Shown: piece by piece, positions 1-10,447 of the stretch | Numbering within the stretch: the stretch's first letter is position 1 | Layout of the letters: each line of letters opens with the position of its first letter | From: Lineus longissimus | Lineage: Eukaryota; Nemertea; Pilidiophora; Heteronemertea; Lineidae | Direction of reading: 5' to 3' | Assembly (NCBI RefSeq): GCF_910592395.1 | Contig: NC_088324.1 | Coordinates: 11,744,953-11,808,952, forward strand | Length of the DNA stretch: 64,000 bases | Notes under the pieces: model-generated | The model's database searches: none | The model's input: the letters and a program-made list of their open reading frames with translations, nothing else | What the model was told of the DNA's origin: nothing | Program-made: the position numbers and the translations under genes

Positions 1-2220
1 AAGGAATATTGCGAATGATTGATCAGGACTAGCGGGGTGAAAGAACATCGTAGCGATCGCATTGCAAGCTCATTCAGAGATGTCACCACAGCAACCACAT
101 GGCAACATTAGACGCTTGTATCAATGCCTTTCATAATCGCAGATAGAGCAATCACGCATACACCATTAGCTAGCATGACTGTCACTGCTGAGAGAGAATT
201 TTTACAGAAACTTAGTGGCGATAGAAAAATGTCTTAGACGAAACGCGTTAGAAATTACAGCAGCGCATATAGACTTATTTTGATTTTTTTCTTCACTTGA
301 CTGATCTTTCATTCAGTCTGGCTGCCCTTACAATACCCTAAGATTATCTGGGTTCATTCTGGATACAAACCCTGGCTCACACATTAGCAGTAAAATGTTG
401 TAGGCAATTTTTTCAGGGTAAGGTCCTTGTACTGCGTGTGAGGACACCATTAGATCACTGCGTGTGTAACCCCCATAACAAACCTCACCATGAGACGCTT
501 ATGTTTTCTCAGTGGCCAAGACCAATGAGATGACATACGATACATGGCAGCTGTTGCTATGGAAACACAGAACCAAATGCATGAAATTGAATCGCGATCA
601 TGTTCTGTGAGCGTAAATGGTGATACGTTACTTATTATGAAGAGGACGCAATGAGATACCGAAAAAAAGTAAAATGTTTATCATTCGAGTCGAGAAATAT
701 CAGGAAAACTACATCAATTTTAGGTTTTACATGAATTATATAAAGGACTTGAATGATGCTACTAAGTGGCATTGGACCCAAGACCTTCTGATCACATGTC
801 CAACACTCCTCCATTGTACCACAATGTAAAAGCTAAATGAAAATGCAAGTGTACCCAAAAAGCAAAGCAAGCCTTAAAAAGCACAAACAGCTATTTTGTA
901 ACACACACCAATTTACCAAACATTAGCTAGTTATAAAGGAAGCCAAAAAGTATCTTGTCATCTAAAACCTTTACCAATGAAGACAATAAACCTCTCCTGA
1001 ACATATTCACCAGTCCTTGTCTTATAGTCTGGCCAAACCAAATAAGAAGCCAAAACAAAACCTTCAAGACAATGGTCACAAATCAGAAATCGCATTGACT
1101 ATGATATACCAGATAGCTCTGATGATTTTTATTGAAATAAGTGATACAGACATATATTTTCAAGGGAGCATATCTTTTTTAGTAATCAGGGGCTCACTTT
1201 TATAACCCACTCTCAGTTTGAGACACCTGCAAGGTGAACTTACATTAATTTGTCACACAATATGACCAAGAACCTGATATGAGAAAACAAAGCCTTTCAC
1301 CGCAAAAATCAAATGTTCCCACTGAGACACGGTTTATTCCCATTTCGCCATTTCCCGCTTCACATTATCACATCTTGAAATACCCATACAATGTAGTTTG
1401 TTCCATTTAGGCTTGCTTGTTTTAAAATATCGCTCTAGATTTCCACAATTCTCGCTGGTTACTGAGGTTTGTCTTAAGACGTGATAATGTACTTGTAAGC
1501 CCATAGAGTACATCAGAAACTAATAACGAGCAATGCTATTAGTTTCCGAGTATGATATATGAAATGAATCACTCAGCAGCTTAGAAAAGTCATCATCTTA
1601 CCACCTCTCTGACCATGGGCTGTCAAAATGTCTTGATATATAGGACTAACCCCACATCAGTGTACAATTTATATACAATACATAACACTTCGTCCCGTTA
1701 TCCATTATCGGCATCGCTGTTCCGCTGAGCATAATCGTTGAAATTTCACTGGAAATAACGTCATGATGGACGTAAATAGGATAACGTGATGATAAGACAT
1801 CCGAGGCAATATTAGGATTTCTGATATTACACAAAGGTCTCACTGCCAGAACTGGCTGTATATGAAATGTCAAACAGCCATGCACTGTCAGCTTGTGTAG
1901 ACTCACTGGTAGTTCATGGATAAGAAAGGGTTGGGAAAACCAACACATCTGACATATTTACCATATTTACCACCGGTTTTCACACAAACTACAACACTGA
2001 TATACACAAAACTTACCTGGTACCGACACCAGGAAAGCCACAAAGATAAAGGTGAGAAACATAGCTTTCCAAAGCTTGGCTGGGATGAGAAAACAGTGTT
2101 TTTCAGAGATTCATTTCTAGGATCTGCTCATACTCCATCCCTTTAAATGTCTACACTAATTTAATTGATTTTAGTTTAATATTTGGCCGTATGTGGCGCT
2201 GGCAATTTGTTAATCCCTCT
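1..2220. other. Intergenic, no gene recognised
   Basis: AT-rich sequence with only short open frames on both strands. None of them shows a recognisable domain, splice-site pairing or continuity with a neighbour. It forms the region upstream of LTV1. I see no RNA gene or intact mobile element. Confidence 0.5.
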
Positions 2221-2249
2221 ATGTGTACATCGAGGATGTAACAAATCGC
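2221..2249 (+). promoter_or_regulatory. Shared 29-bp promoter element, LTV1 copy
   Basis: A 29-bp sequence with core GTGTACATCGAGGATGTAAC ends 144 bp before the LTV1 start codon. The same 29 bases occur in front of ZNHIT6 (9808-9836, minus) and SNAPC4 (10333-10361, plus), always in the direction of transcription. The left part is close to palindromic (CGATGTGTACATCG). Sequence flanking this copy does not obviously match the other two, so the conserved part is short. A promoter or 5'UTR role is inferred. Confidence 0.55.
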
Positions 2250-2393
2250 GTGGCGCTGCGGTAGGGGTCGTAGGGGCAGGGTCAGCGTTTCCGAAACTCC
2301 GTAATGACGTCAGAGAAAACTCCTTTCTCAGACCGAGGTTATTTTTAGAAAGTTTCTTTTCTCGTGTCGCTTTCTTGTTAAAAACCCTTCAAA

Positions 2394-5300
2394 ATGGTAA
2401 TACCTTTATGTATTTTGATCCCAAATCGTCGTAACAATACAAATATCCATGATCTCTTATCTTACCTTTCTTGTTTTTCAAGATTTCGTTTTGATTTGAC
2501 AAAAATTACCATTTTCATTGAGTTGTGAAATCCACGCATGCTTCATTCATCATTTTTAGCATGCATTTTTGCAGGCCTCAGTTTACACACCACAATCCAC
2601 AGAAATACTCAATATGTATGAATATGATCATCTGGCTCTGCTAGACCAGTGACAGTGTGGGACTTGAGGATGTTAGGCCTGGCAGCACGTGACAACATAC
2701 AATTTCTTTAATTTTGCTAGTCACTACACACTAGAACTTAGAAGTAGTCCGAACTGACAGGAGAAGTTGAACTTATACTACTAAGTAGCTACTGGTCTTT
2801 TTTCAGCCGAATAAAAAGAAGAAGTTTATTGACAAAAAGAATGCTGTTACATTTCACTTGGTTCACAGAGGTCAGAGAGATCCACTACAGGCTAGTGAAG
2901 ATGCTTCCCAGAGGGTTCTGCTGCCAGTTGGTGAAAAGGTTAGTGTCGAAGAAACACAACTCATCTCAGCATCAATAAAATAAGCAGTCTAGCTGACTTT
3001 AGGAGACAACGATTTGTATCTTAGACTTGGTAATAATAATAAGAATGATCCATGAAGGTGCCTTTATTGAGGTTACTTGTAAATGTTTGACCTGCTAATT
3101 CTTTTATGCAGGAACGTGATTCAACAAGAAGAGAAGAACAAAAGAAGTATGGTGTCTTCTTCGATGATGGCTACGACTATCTGCAGCATTTGAAAGATGT
3201 CAATGAAATCAACGATGTGGAGCCGATTATGGAACCTGCCTTTGTCAGGAGTAGAGATGGCAGGCAGGAGGAGAAGACAGATTCTGTAACAGAGGTTTGT
3301 ATCTTTGATTTGCAAAAAATGTCAGAATCTGAATGCTGTTACTTAAGTGAAATGTCATTCTCTTAACCGTGATACATTCAAAAAGCTAATACTTGGTGAA
3401 TAAGGTCATTTTCAATAAGCAGAAGTCATACAACATTTGTATCATGAGTACCACACAATAAATTTTTTTCTTTCAGGGGTTATCAAAATTACAGCTACCG
3501 TCGTCTGTGTTCGGTTCAGAGCTTGAAACAGATGTTGGAATGTTGAACAAGGCTGCGCCAACACCTGGTGAGTAAGAACCTATCAAAGGATGTTCTAATT
3601 AGAGACCTTGCATAAGTGTCTGTGACGTGCGTGTTGGGTATCAAATCCATGACTCTGACTTAGGATTCATTCAAAATCATGACCTTGACTTGACCATTTC
3701 TTTCCAGGACCTCGGCTCGACTGGGACCCGGATGTAGTGGCAGCGCTTGATGATGATTTTGATTTCGATAACCCAGACAATGAGTTAGATGATGACTTTG
3801 TTGTAGCTGCTAATATGGAGGTTGATGAAAGTGAGGGAAAGGAACGAAGGTATGCTTTTTTATGCTTGATGTTCCCAATGAATAGGACATTCAGATTACG
3901 GACATTTTGGTCCGCGTTTAGATTAAGACATGATAAGCTTCACAAGCACCATATCTAAGTATTCTGCGTGGCAAACTGGCAAAAATGTTGTTCCAGAGAC
4001 ATTTCAAGACAATTGTTATGATGTCTGCCCAAGAGAAAATTTCAGGGTGCAATCTGGTGCTTACATCTGCTTTATAAACATTTCTAATTTTCAGGGTTCG
4101 TTTTGGCTCTGATGCAGATTCTGATGATGATGACGATATACCATCTGATGAAGCAGACCTCTCCGATGATGATGGTTATTCGTTTGAAGAGGAAGAGACG
4201 AAAACACGGTTTACGAATTATTCTATGACGTCCTCAGTCATAAAGAGAAATCAGGGGTTGACACTTTTGGATGACAGGTTTGAAAAAGTGAGTGTTGTCA
4301 TCCCTTGTGATTGGAGAAAATCTAATTGAAGCAGCAAATAAAATCTGTCATGATACAAATAGAAGCAAGTAGTATGAAGTATGTTGGTGAAGCAAGTATC
4401 ATGATGTTCAGGGACAAAGTGTCTTTCCCAGACTTCGCAACATCAGAGAAAACTACCTTATGATCTCAAATTTATCTTTTTTCCAGGTCTATGAACAGTA
4501 TGATGATGATGAAATAGGTGCTCTTGACCATGAAGAAATTGATGGAAATATTCAGCCGGAGAGTAAAATTTTGACGTCACTGATGGAAGAATTTGAACAA
4601 GGACAGCAGAGACCGTAAGCGAATTTCTATGAGTTCTCAATGACATTTTGTGTCAATGCCCTTCAAGGCTCACCGCTGGCAGGCGTTCGCAGCAGGCCAG
4701 GCCCTCAAAGATGTCGTGGCAGGGTGTATCAGGGTCTTGCACATCTTGAAAATGTTTGGAAAAGTGTGTTGGAACCTTGTCATCACAAGAGATTTGGCTA
4801 TTAACATCAACTATCTTCGTGTTGCAAACCTTTTTTTTTCAGTGTGCATGATCTCAACTAAAATCTTTCTGGTTGCTTTGCAGGACATTAAAAGACATGG
4901 TGGAGAATGCAGAAGACATTGAGGTCGAAGAGGAGGACTCCGATGGTCTTGAGCACGATCTTGTGAAAATGGTTGTTCAGCCACCGGAGGAAAAGTGGGA
5001 TTGTGAATCTATATTGAGTACATATTCTACTCTTTATAATCATCCGACGACGATAAAAGAACCGAAGAAGGTTAGTGTAAATTCTCGAATTTCCATCAAA
5101 TTTCCAGTGGTGTTAAACCTGCTAGCTACACCTCAAGCTTAGGCTACTTTAAATGCCACCCTTCACTGGTTGTTTACTGTCCCCTCCAAGGCCCATCAGT
5201 AACCTGCTTTATTCTAAATCTGGCCAAGTCTCGTCCTGATATACACTGTTAATGATTGAGAGCTCTCACACTATGACCATAACCACCAAATTAAGTTTGG

Positions 5301-5850
5301 AACCTAACGAGTTGAATCTTACTTTCAGCCAAAAAAAATTGTAGTTGACCCACGAACTGGTCTTCCTGAAACAAGCCCGCCAATGCAAGTTCAAGGACTT
5401 ACTGAAAAAGAAATCCAGCAAGCTTTTACAGAAAAGGACAGAGCCGATAAAGCCTCCACATTTAGACCCAAGGATGAATCTGCTGAGGAGAAGAAAGATA
5501 GAAAACAGGCTGTGAAAGATGAAAGACGGGTATGTGCATAGGCATAGAAGTTCATGAAAGAAGTTAATCCACAAGACTGAATCAGAAGCTACATACATGT
5601 ACTTCCATCCCATATTGCCTTGTATTACATCAGTACTGGGAGAGATGTACTTAGGGTGCAGGATGCCAGAGCCATGGAGTAAAAACCACATCCTTCAAAA
5701 GTGCAACAAGATATTAACCCAACAATCATTTCGTTTCAGGAACGACGGGCAGAGAAGAAGGCAACCAAACAGGCATTCAAAGATGAACATCTCAAACAGC
5801 AGAAAGAACGACTAAATGCACATCGGACTGACTGCATTCGAATGTCATGA
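2394..5850 (+). CDS. LTV1: LTV1-like 40S ribosome biogenesis factor
   Basis: Ten coding exons: 2394-2396, 2807-2938, 3112-3294, 3477-3567, 3708-3849, 4095-4287, 4487-4614, 4884-5070, 5329-5529 and 5740-5850. All have GT-AG borders and phases join without a break, giving about 456 residues (human LTV1 is 475). LTV1 is a conserved late assembly and export factor of the small ribosomal subunit. The N-terminus PNKKKKFIDKKNAVTFHLVH, followed by GQRDP, is the family signature. The middle is strongly acidic (Asp/Glu runs from exons 5-8) and the C-terminus is a basic helix (KDERRERRAEKKATKQAF). The first coding exon is only the ATG, chosen because the next exon opens at the family's second residue. 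The last ~10 residues (RTDCIRMS) differ from the usual ending, so an alternative 3' exon is possible. The gene converges with ZNHIT6. Confidence 0.9.
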
Positions 5851-6204
5851 TAGTACGGGAAAATCATAATTGGAACATAATTTTGAACACTTGATGAACA
5901 AGTCACTTTTTGCCTACTACTGTTGTGGTTTTCTGACATTCATGTTGTTTTGCATCTTCATTTGACATGACCGTTTTGTCTGATTCTTCAGGAAGGCTGG
6001 GAATAGGGCTGCTGGAGTAGCACAGTGGAAATATCAGCGCCGATCAACTCTGAGGTCCCAGTGTTGAATTGTTGTCAAATACTGAATTTGAGAAGATACA
6101 TTGTGCAATGAATTTTTTTGTAAGATACAAATATTTGTTGCACAAGCCCATATACCGCCCTGTGCCAGGTTTGCAAGGGTTTTGTAAACCATGTTGAAAT
6201 GCTT

Positions 6205-6218
6205 AATAAAGCAATAAA
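6205..6218 (+). terminator. Poly(A) signals of LTV1
   Basis: Two AATAAA hexamers (6205-6210 and 6213-6218) lie about 355 nt after the LTV1 stop codon. This is where the 3' end of that transcript is expected. Confidence 0.6.
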
Positions 6219-6224
6219 ACCTAT

Positions 6225-6933
6225 GTATCATACCTTATTTTGTAGCTCTTTATTCACTCTTTAATTTCCAATAGCAATGGTACCTTTTTACTGAGTGGTA
6301 GATGGGGTAACATTCCCCTGGACATAAGGGTATTTTGCACTTTGTGCAGTAGCTCTGCGTGTCGGCAACTTTATCAGCGCCAAGCCCGGACTAGTCATGC
6401 TCATTCTGTACTCATGATGACGTCACAAACTGATGCACTGGTGTGACCCTCCATACTTCTGTTGCAAGTCGTGCAGCTAGACCAGGAGGAGCCGCTGGCA
6501 GAGGTCAGACGTGATGGAAGCCAAGGATCAAGGAGATTCCCTTACTCTTTGTGAATGATCCGAAGAGTTCTTTTTGATGTAGGAACCACGAAGTATTTAC
6601 ATGTACATGTACATGTACACCTCTCAGCCTTTCTCACCAGTCTCATATTGACTTGGGGACAGATGTGTACATCGTCACCCTCCTATGATAATTGTCTTAA
6701 CTTATTTTAGCTATTTTTGAGTAAACAAGAAAAAACTCATTCAAATCTCACTGGGAACTTATATATTTACTATTTGTTGGAAAATGGTACATGATGATAT
6801 GACAATTAACAAGGGGGAGTCAGCGCAATGTATAATGTACAAAAAGAGAACATACAAGCTGTCACCACCAGTGCTATCAAACTTGTCCATTCTCTAAATA
6901 CAGTTCAAATCTTTTGTCATCAGAATGAAGTCT
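6225..6933. other. Spacer between convergent LTV1 and ZNHIT6
   Basis: Holds the 3' ends of two convergent genes. A short palindromic (TACATG)n tract lies at about 6598-6618. On the minus strand I found no canonical AATAAA after the ZNHIT6 stop; the nearest candidate is the AGTAAA variant near 6766-6771. No further gene is seen. Confidence 0.5.
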
Positions 6934-9738
6934 TTATATTGTATTACCATTGTCCTTTCCATTGGCCTTTTCACCACACTCTATGTTTAGTTTGTCTGTT
7001 ATCTCATTCTCATGAGAATCTTTGCCAGTGCTTTGACTTTGCACTTCCATGCCATTGTCCTTTAGAGCTCCGTTTTTAATCACGGAAACAGTTTCTGCAG
7101 TCTTTATTTCCATGACATCCACTGATGCGTGTCGATTATCACTACTCTGAGAGACTTCATTTCCTGTGGCATCCATTGATGTTCTTTCAACATTGTTTTC
7201 ATCACCATCATCTCGACAGTTTTCCCTGTTAGGTTTTAGTCGTTTACAGGGTGGTTCCTCATCTGGTTTACAGGGTGGTTCCTCATCTAGAGAGACAATA
7301 GAACTGTTGAATATGATTGTATTAGAGTTAGACATGTTGGCCAAAGCAACTACAAAGTGCTCCTTGGAACTTGCTTAACAGGTGGAAGTCACGAGTGGCG
7401 TCTCTGGCAGGATCAAATCAATAAGACTGACACACTACAGCACTACATTTACAACAGCACTCACTTCACCAATAAAAGCAATATTGAATTATTCAAAGAA
7501 CTTACTTTCACTTTCGCCTGTGTTGCTCTCCTCCCCAGCTCGGCCAGCTGCTTCCTCTCCCACGAGTCTATATCTGCCAAGTTCATCCTTGGTCACAACA
7601 TGGATAGAGGGGAATTCTACAACTAGATGTCCTTTTAGATTGTCACTTATAGACTTGGAAGGGTCGACACGTCGATACCTGAAAAAACAAAACCAAATTA
7701 ACACCAAATGAAACTTGAATTGAAGCACTGCATGATGAACACTTTGGTATCTCAAAGTATACCTGTCACTCAAATTACACTCACTCTTATTGATTAATGA
7801 GATATAAACAATGATATAATGTATTAGTGATCAAATATCCTTGTTGATATGAAGATTGCATCTACACATCTCCATTCTCTTTGTCAGATATAGAGATAGG
7901 TTTTTTCCTTATTCCAATTGATCAAGGATCTTGTCCTACATGTATTACCGGGTTCACCAATCAAGCCTGCCAGCAAGAACATCTGTGGAGGCAGGGTGAT
8001 TAATGATTTTATCGTAAGAGCCCCTTAAAAGTATAGAAGTAGTTTAGGAGTTGTCAAAGTATTGTGGGACAAGATGATCAAACATAAACTTACAGATTCT
8101 GCCTTGAATTTGTTTTCTCTGATTCAACAAGTAGCGTCAACTCATCAAAGTTATCGCGGAAGTCTTTCCATAATAGATGTGACGTGGTTGGCGAATTGAG
8201 GTATGTTTTCAATTCATCTCCGAGAAGGCTTCCCTCATGGACCCTGAAGTTCAGAAGCTGAAGAGATCAGATGCAAAACCTGACAAAAGCCACTCCACAG
8301 AATTCAGACAACTATGATGAAATGAGGGTGACAGTACCCTGGATATGAATGATGGTATGAATACCAAAACTGTTTCACTGCAAACATCGAAAAAAAATCC
8401 TATGAAAACTCATGTTATCAGGGTAATAAGGCATTACCTGCAATGCTTGAAGCTCAAAAGCTAGCGATTACCCCTCCTATCCAGACCTGGATGAGACAGT
8501 ATTCCAAGGACAAGAAATCATATCTTTAGGCAAAAACTTACCTGATCAATGAAGCCTCCTGTTTTACTTTTGGGAATTGCAATTCGATATGCCATCGGAT
8601 GGCTTTCTGGCTGAAATGAGATTTTGATGGGTATAAATTGAAAACACTCAAAATTGGAAACCAGTATTAGTAGTTGCAGTAGTAGTAAAAATATATTGAA
8701 AAGATCTTGGATACTTACCTAAAGACATATACCGATGAATTGATTTTGCGTTTTTTGAAACCCTCTGGGAGTAACTGAAGTTTGATGCCTCTGTGATGAG
8801 CTTCCTTCCGAAGACGTATTTGCTGTAAGAAATTTTAAAGACATCAGCAGTGCGAACACATTTTATCATTATATCTTAGTCAATATGACTTACATGACTT
8901 AAGCCTCAGGATGATTTTTAAATGCAGCAACACACAATGGGGAAAAGGTTTCAAGGCCCTGATATTCAACTTACATAATGTGGCCTGTTGTTACCGTTAA
9001 CAATTTTGTTTTTTCTGTACCGCCATAGAGACCGATCCAGGTCCTCCAGTAATCTGTAATCTAAAAAAAGATCTTCTAAATTCAAACATATTTCGAAATC
9101 TGTCCAACATGTTATGAAATTATAGCAAAAGACACATGCAGGACTCAGGCCTACAACTTTCTATTACCAGGGTGATGTAACAAAGCAATACTTCAAGCTT
9201 ACCACTTAATAGGTTCATGTCAGTGAAATCCTTGACAGGGACGTAAGCAGTCTTGTCCCGCTGACCATTGCATCCTGCATCTTTTTTATGCTGTTCACAA
9301 CACTTCAGGCTACATGTTTGAATTGAACAGCGGGGGCATTTGTACTTGGCTGTGTTCTCATGACACGCTTTGCACCTGAAAGTGGAACATTTCATGGATC
9401 TTTTAAAATATTTTGTTCAACTGGAATTTAGGTCAGCATTTGATCAATATACTTTAGTTTTGGTCCCGATTCGTCTTTTTTAATTTAAGAAAGTCATCTG
9501 GTTGTGTTACATCGATTTAGCACAGTATTAAGCCTTCCCCACTCGGTCCCATGCCCCACATCACAGACAGTGCCTTGTCTGTCCGACAATAGGACCACAC
9601 ACACCCTGTTAATATGCAGCACCAGTTCTCGGATAATAAGCCAAGAAACACAAAATAAGTCATTTTTTCTCTGTTTTAAGTTGATAGGATTACGGAATGT
9701 ACATTGGAAAAAACATACTTTACTAATTTTGTCGACAT
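6934..9738 (-). CDS. ZNHIT6: ZNHIT6/BCD1-like box C/D snoRNA assembly protein
   Basis: Eight minus-strand exons: 9738-9719, 9375-9203, 9060-8975, 8822-8719, 8610-8542, 8243-8094, 7678-7506 and 7286-6934. All are GT-AG and in phase, giving 375 residues (human ZNHIT6 is about 470, mostly because of a longer N-terminus). The first exons encode a HIT zinc finger with Cys/His pairs (CKACHE, KCPRC, CSLKC, H..DAGC), followed by the family block CNGQRDKTAYVPV...MNLLS. The C-terminal family block is DPSKSISDNLKGHLVVEFP...HVV. In yeast and human this protein helps assemble box C/D snoRNPs in the nucleoplasm or nucleolus. The last exon is an acidic, low-complexity tail that starts with a duplicated EEPPCK unit. 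An in-frame upstream ATG at 9789 would add 17 residues. I prefer 9738 because it puts the finger close to the N-terminus. Divergent from SNAPC4. Confidence 0.88.
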
Positions 9739-9807
9739 CAAAATATCATTCGAGCTTTGAAACGAGAGGAAACACAAAACGCATGTCATAAACAAGAGCG
9801 CGTGGGT

Positions 9808-9836
9808 GCGATTTGTTACATCCTCGATGTACACAT
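9808..9836 (-). promoter_or_regulatory. Shared 29-bp promoter element, ZNHIT6 copy
   Basis: Exact minus-strand copy of the 29-bp element at 2221-2249. It ends 69 bp before the chosen ZNHIT6 start codon and 18 bp before an upstream in-frame ATG. It forms the outer end of the left arm of the inverted repeat between ZNHIT6 and SNAPC4. The frame through it is open (DVYIEDVTNR) but is closed just upstream by TAG with no ATG, so I treat it as promoter or 5'UTR. Confidence 0.55.
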
Positions 9837-9979
9837 CGAGATCGAAGGATGTCGGAGGTATGTCGGAGTTCTTTCCAGTACTGACAGGTGACGCCACTAT
9901 TAGTTCATAACGCGGGAAATACGAATGCGCACGTGTGGCCTACAAAGGGGAGGGGGGCTCAAGGGGAACTCATCTGAGT

Positions 9980-10222
9980 GATTCATACAGGTGATAAACC
10001 ATTCAATCGGACCTGAAGTTAATGTGGTCATCTGAGGGTTGTGGATTCATACTGGTGATAAACCATTCAATGTGATCGCAAATGTGAACTCTGGTGTGTA
10101 TCTCCAATTTTAATTCATCCCTGAGATGACCGCATCCACTTGAGTCCCCACTGTACGGTTTATCACCAGTATGACCACAGTCACTTGAGTTCCCATTAAA
10201 TGTTTTATCACCAGTATGAATC
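9980..10222. pseudogene. Relics of C2H2 zinc-finger linker sequence, in both orientations
   Basis: The plus strand reads IHTGDKPFN at 9981 and again at 10045. The minus strand reads HTGDKPY near 10160 and IHTGDKTFN near 10205. These match the TGEKPF linker between C2H2 zinc fingers. The Cys and His positions around them are mostly lost and the plus frame is broken, so this is a decayed fragment, present as two head-to-head halves inside the palindrome. Confidence 0.5.
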
Positions 10223-10332
10223 CACCATTAGCCCACGTGCCAATTCGTATTTCCCGCGTAAGAAACTCATGAACTAATGGTGGCGCTACCTGTTATCATC
10301 TGCTGTTACTGGAAGAACTCCGACATCTCTCG

Positions 10333-10361
10333 ATGTGTACATCGAGGATGTAACAAATCGC
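10333..10361 (+). promoter_or_regulatory. Shared 29-bp promoter element, SNAPC4 copy
   Basis: Exact plus-strand copy of the 29-bp element. It ends 86 bp before the SNAPC4 start codon and lies at the outer end of the right arm of the inverted repeat. Confidence 0.55.
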
Positions 10362-10447
10362 CTTTCGAAACAGAAAGCTACAGAACATTTAATTTATGAC
10401 ATTTAGGTGAAAAAGGTCAAATATTCGACCATAAAACGAACGCAAAC

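Larger units (their letters stand above)
9808..10361. repeat. Large imperfect inverted repeat forming the divergent promoter region
   Basis: The arms 9808-9940 and 10232-10361 are reverse complements with small gaps. They share the 29-bp element, a block reading AAGAACTCCGACAT, a block around AACTAATRGTGGCG, and a block ATTCGTATTTCCCGCG next to a CACGTG. The ~290-bp spacer is itself partly palindromic. The structure fills almost all of the space between the two divergent genes. It could be an inverted duplication of a promoter or a foldback-type mobile element that now serves as promoter. Confidence 0.65.

Noticed and set aside
6597-6618. (TACATG)n palindrome as a regulatory site
   Set aside because: It is a short simple repeat of a kind that recurs elsewhere in the window (for example near 28370), with no specific context.
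9676-9897. 73-codon minus-strand frame starting at GTG as a separate gene
   Set aside because: It is ZNHIT6 exon 1 plus 5'UTR and intron. The upstream part lacks an ATG and ends at a TAG.
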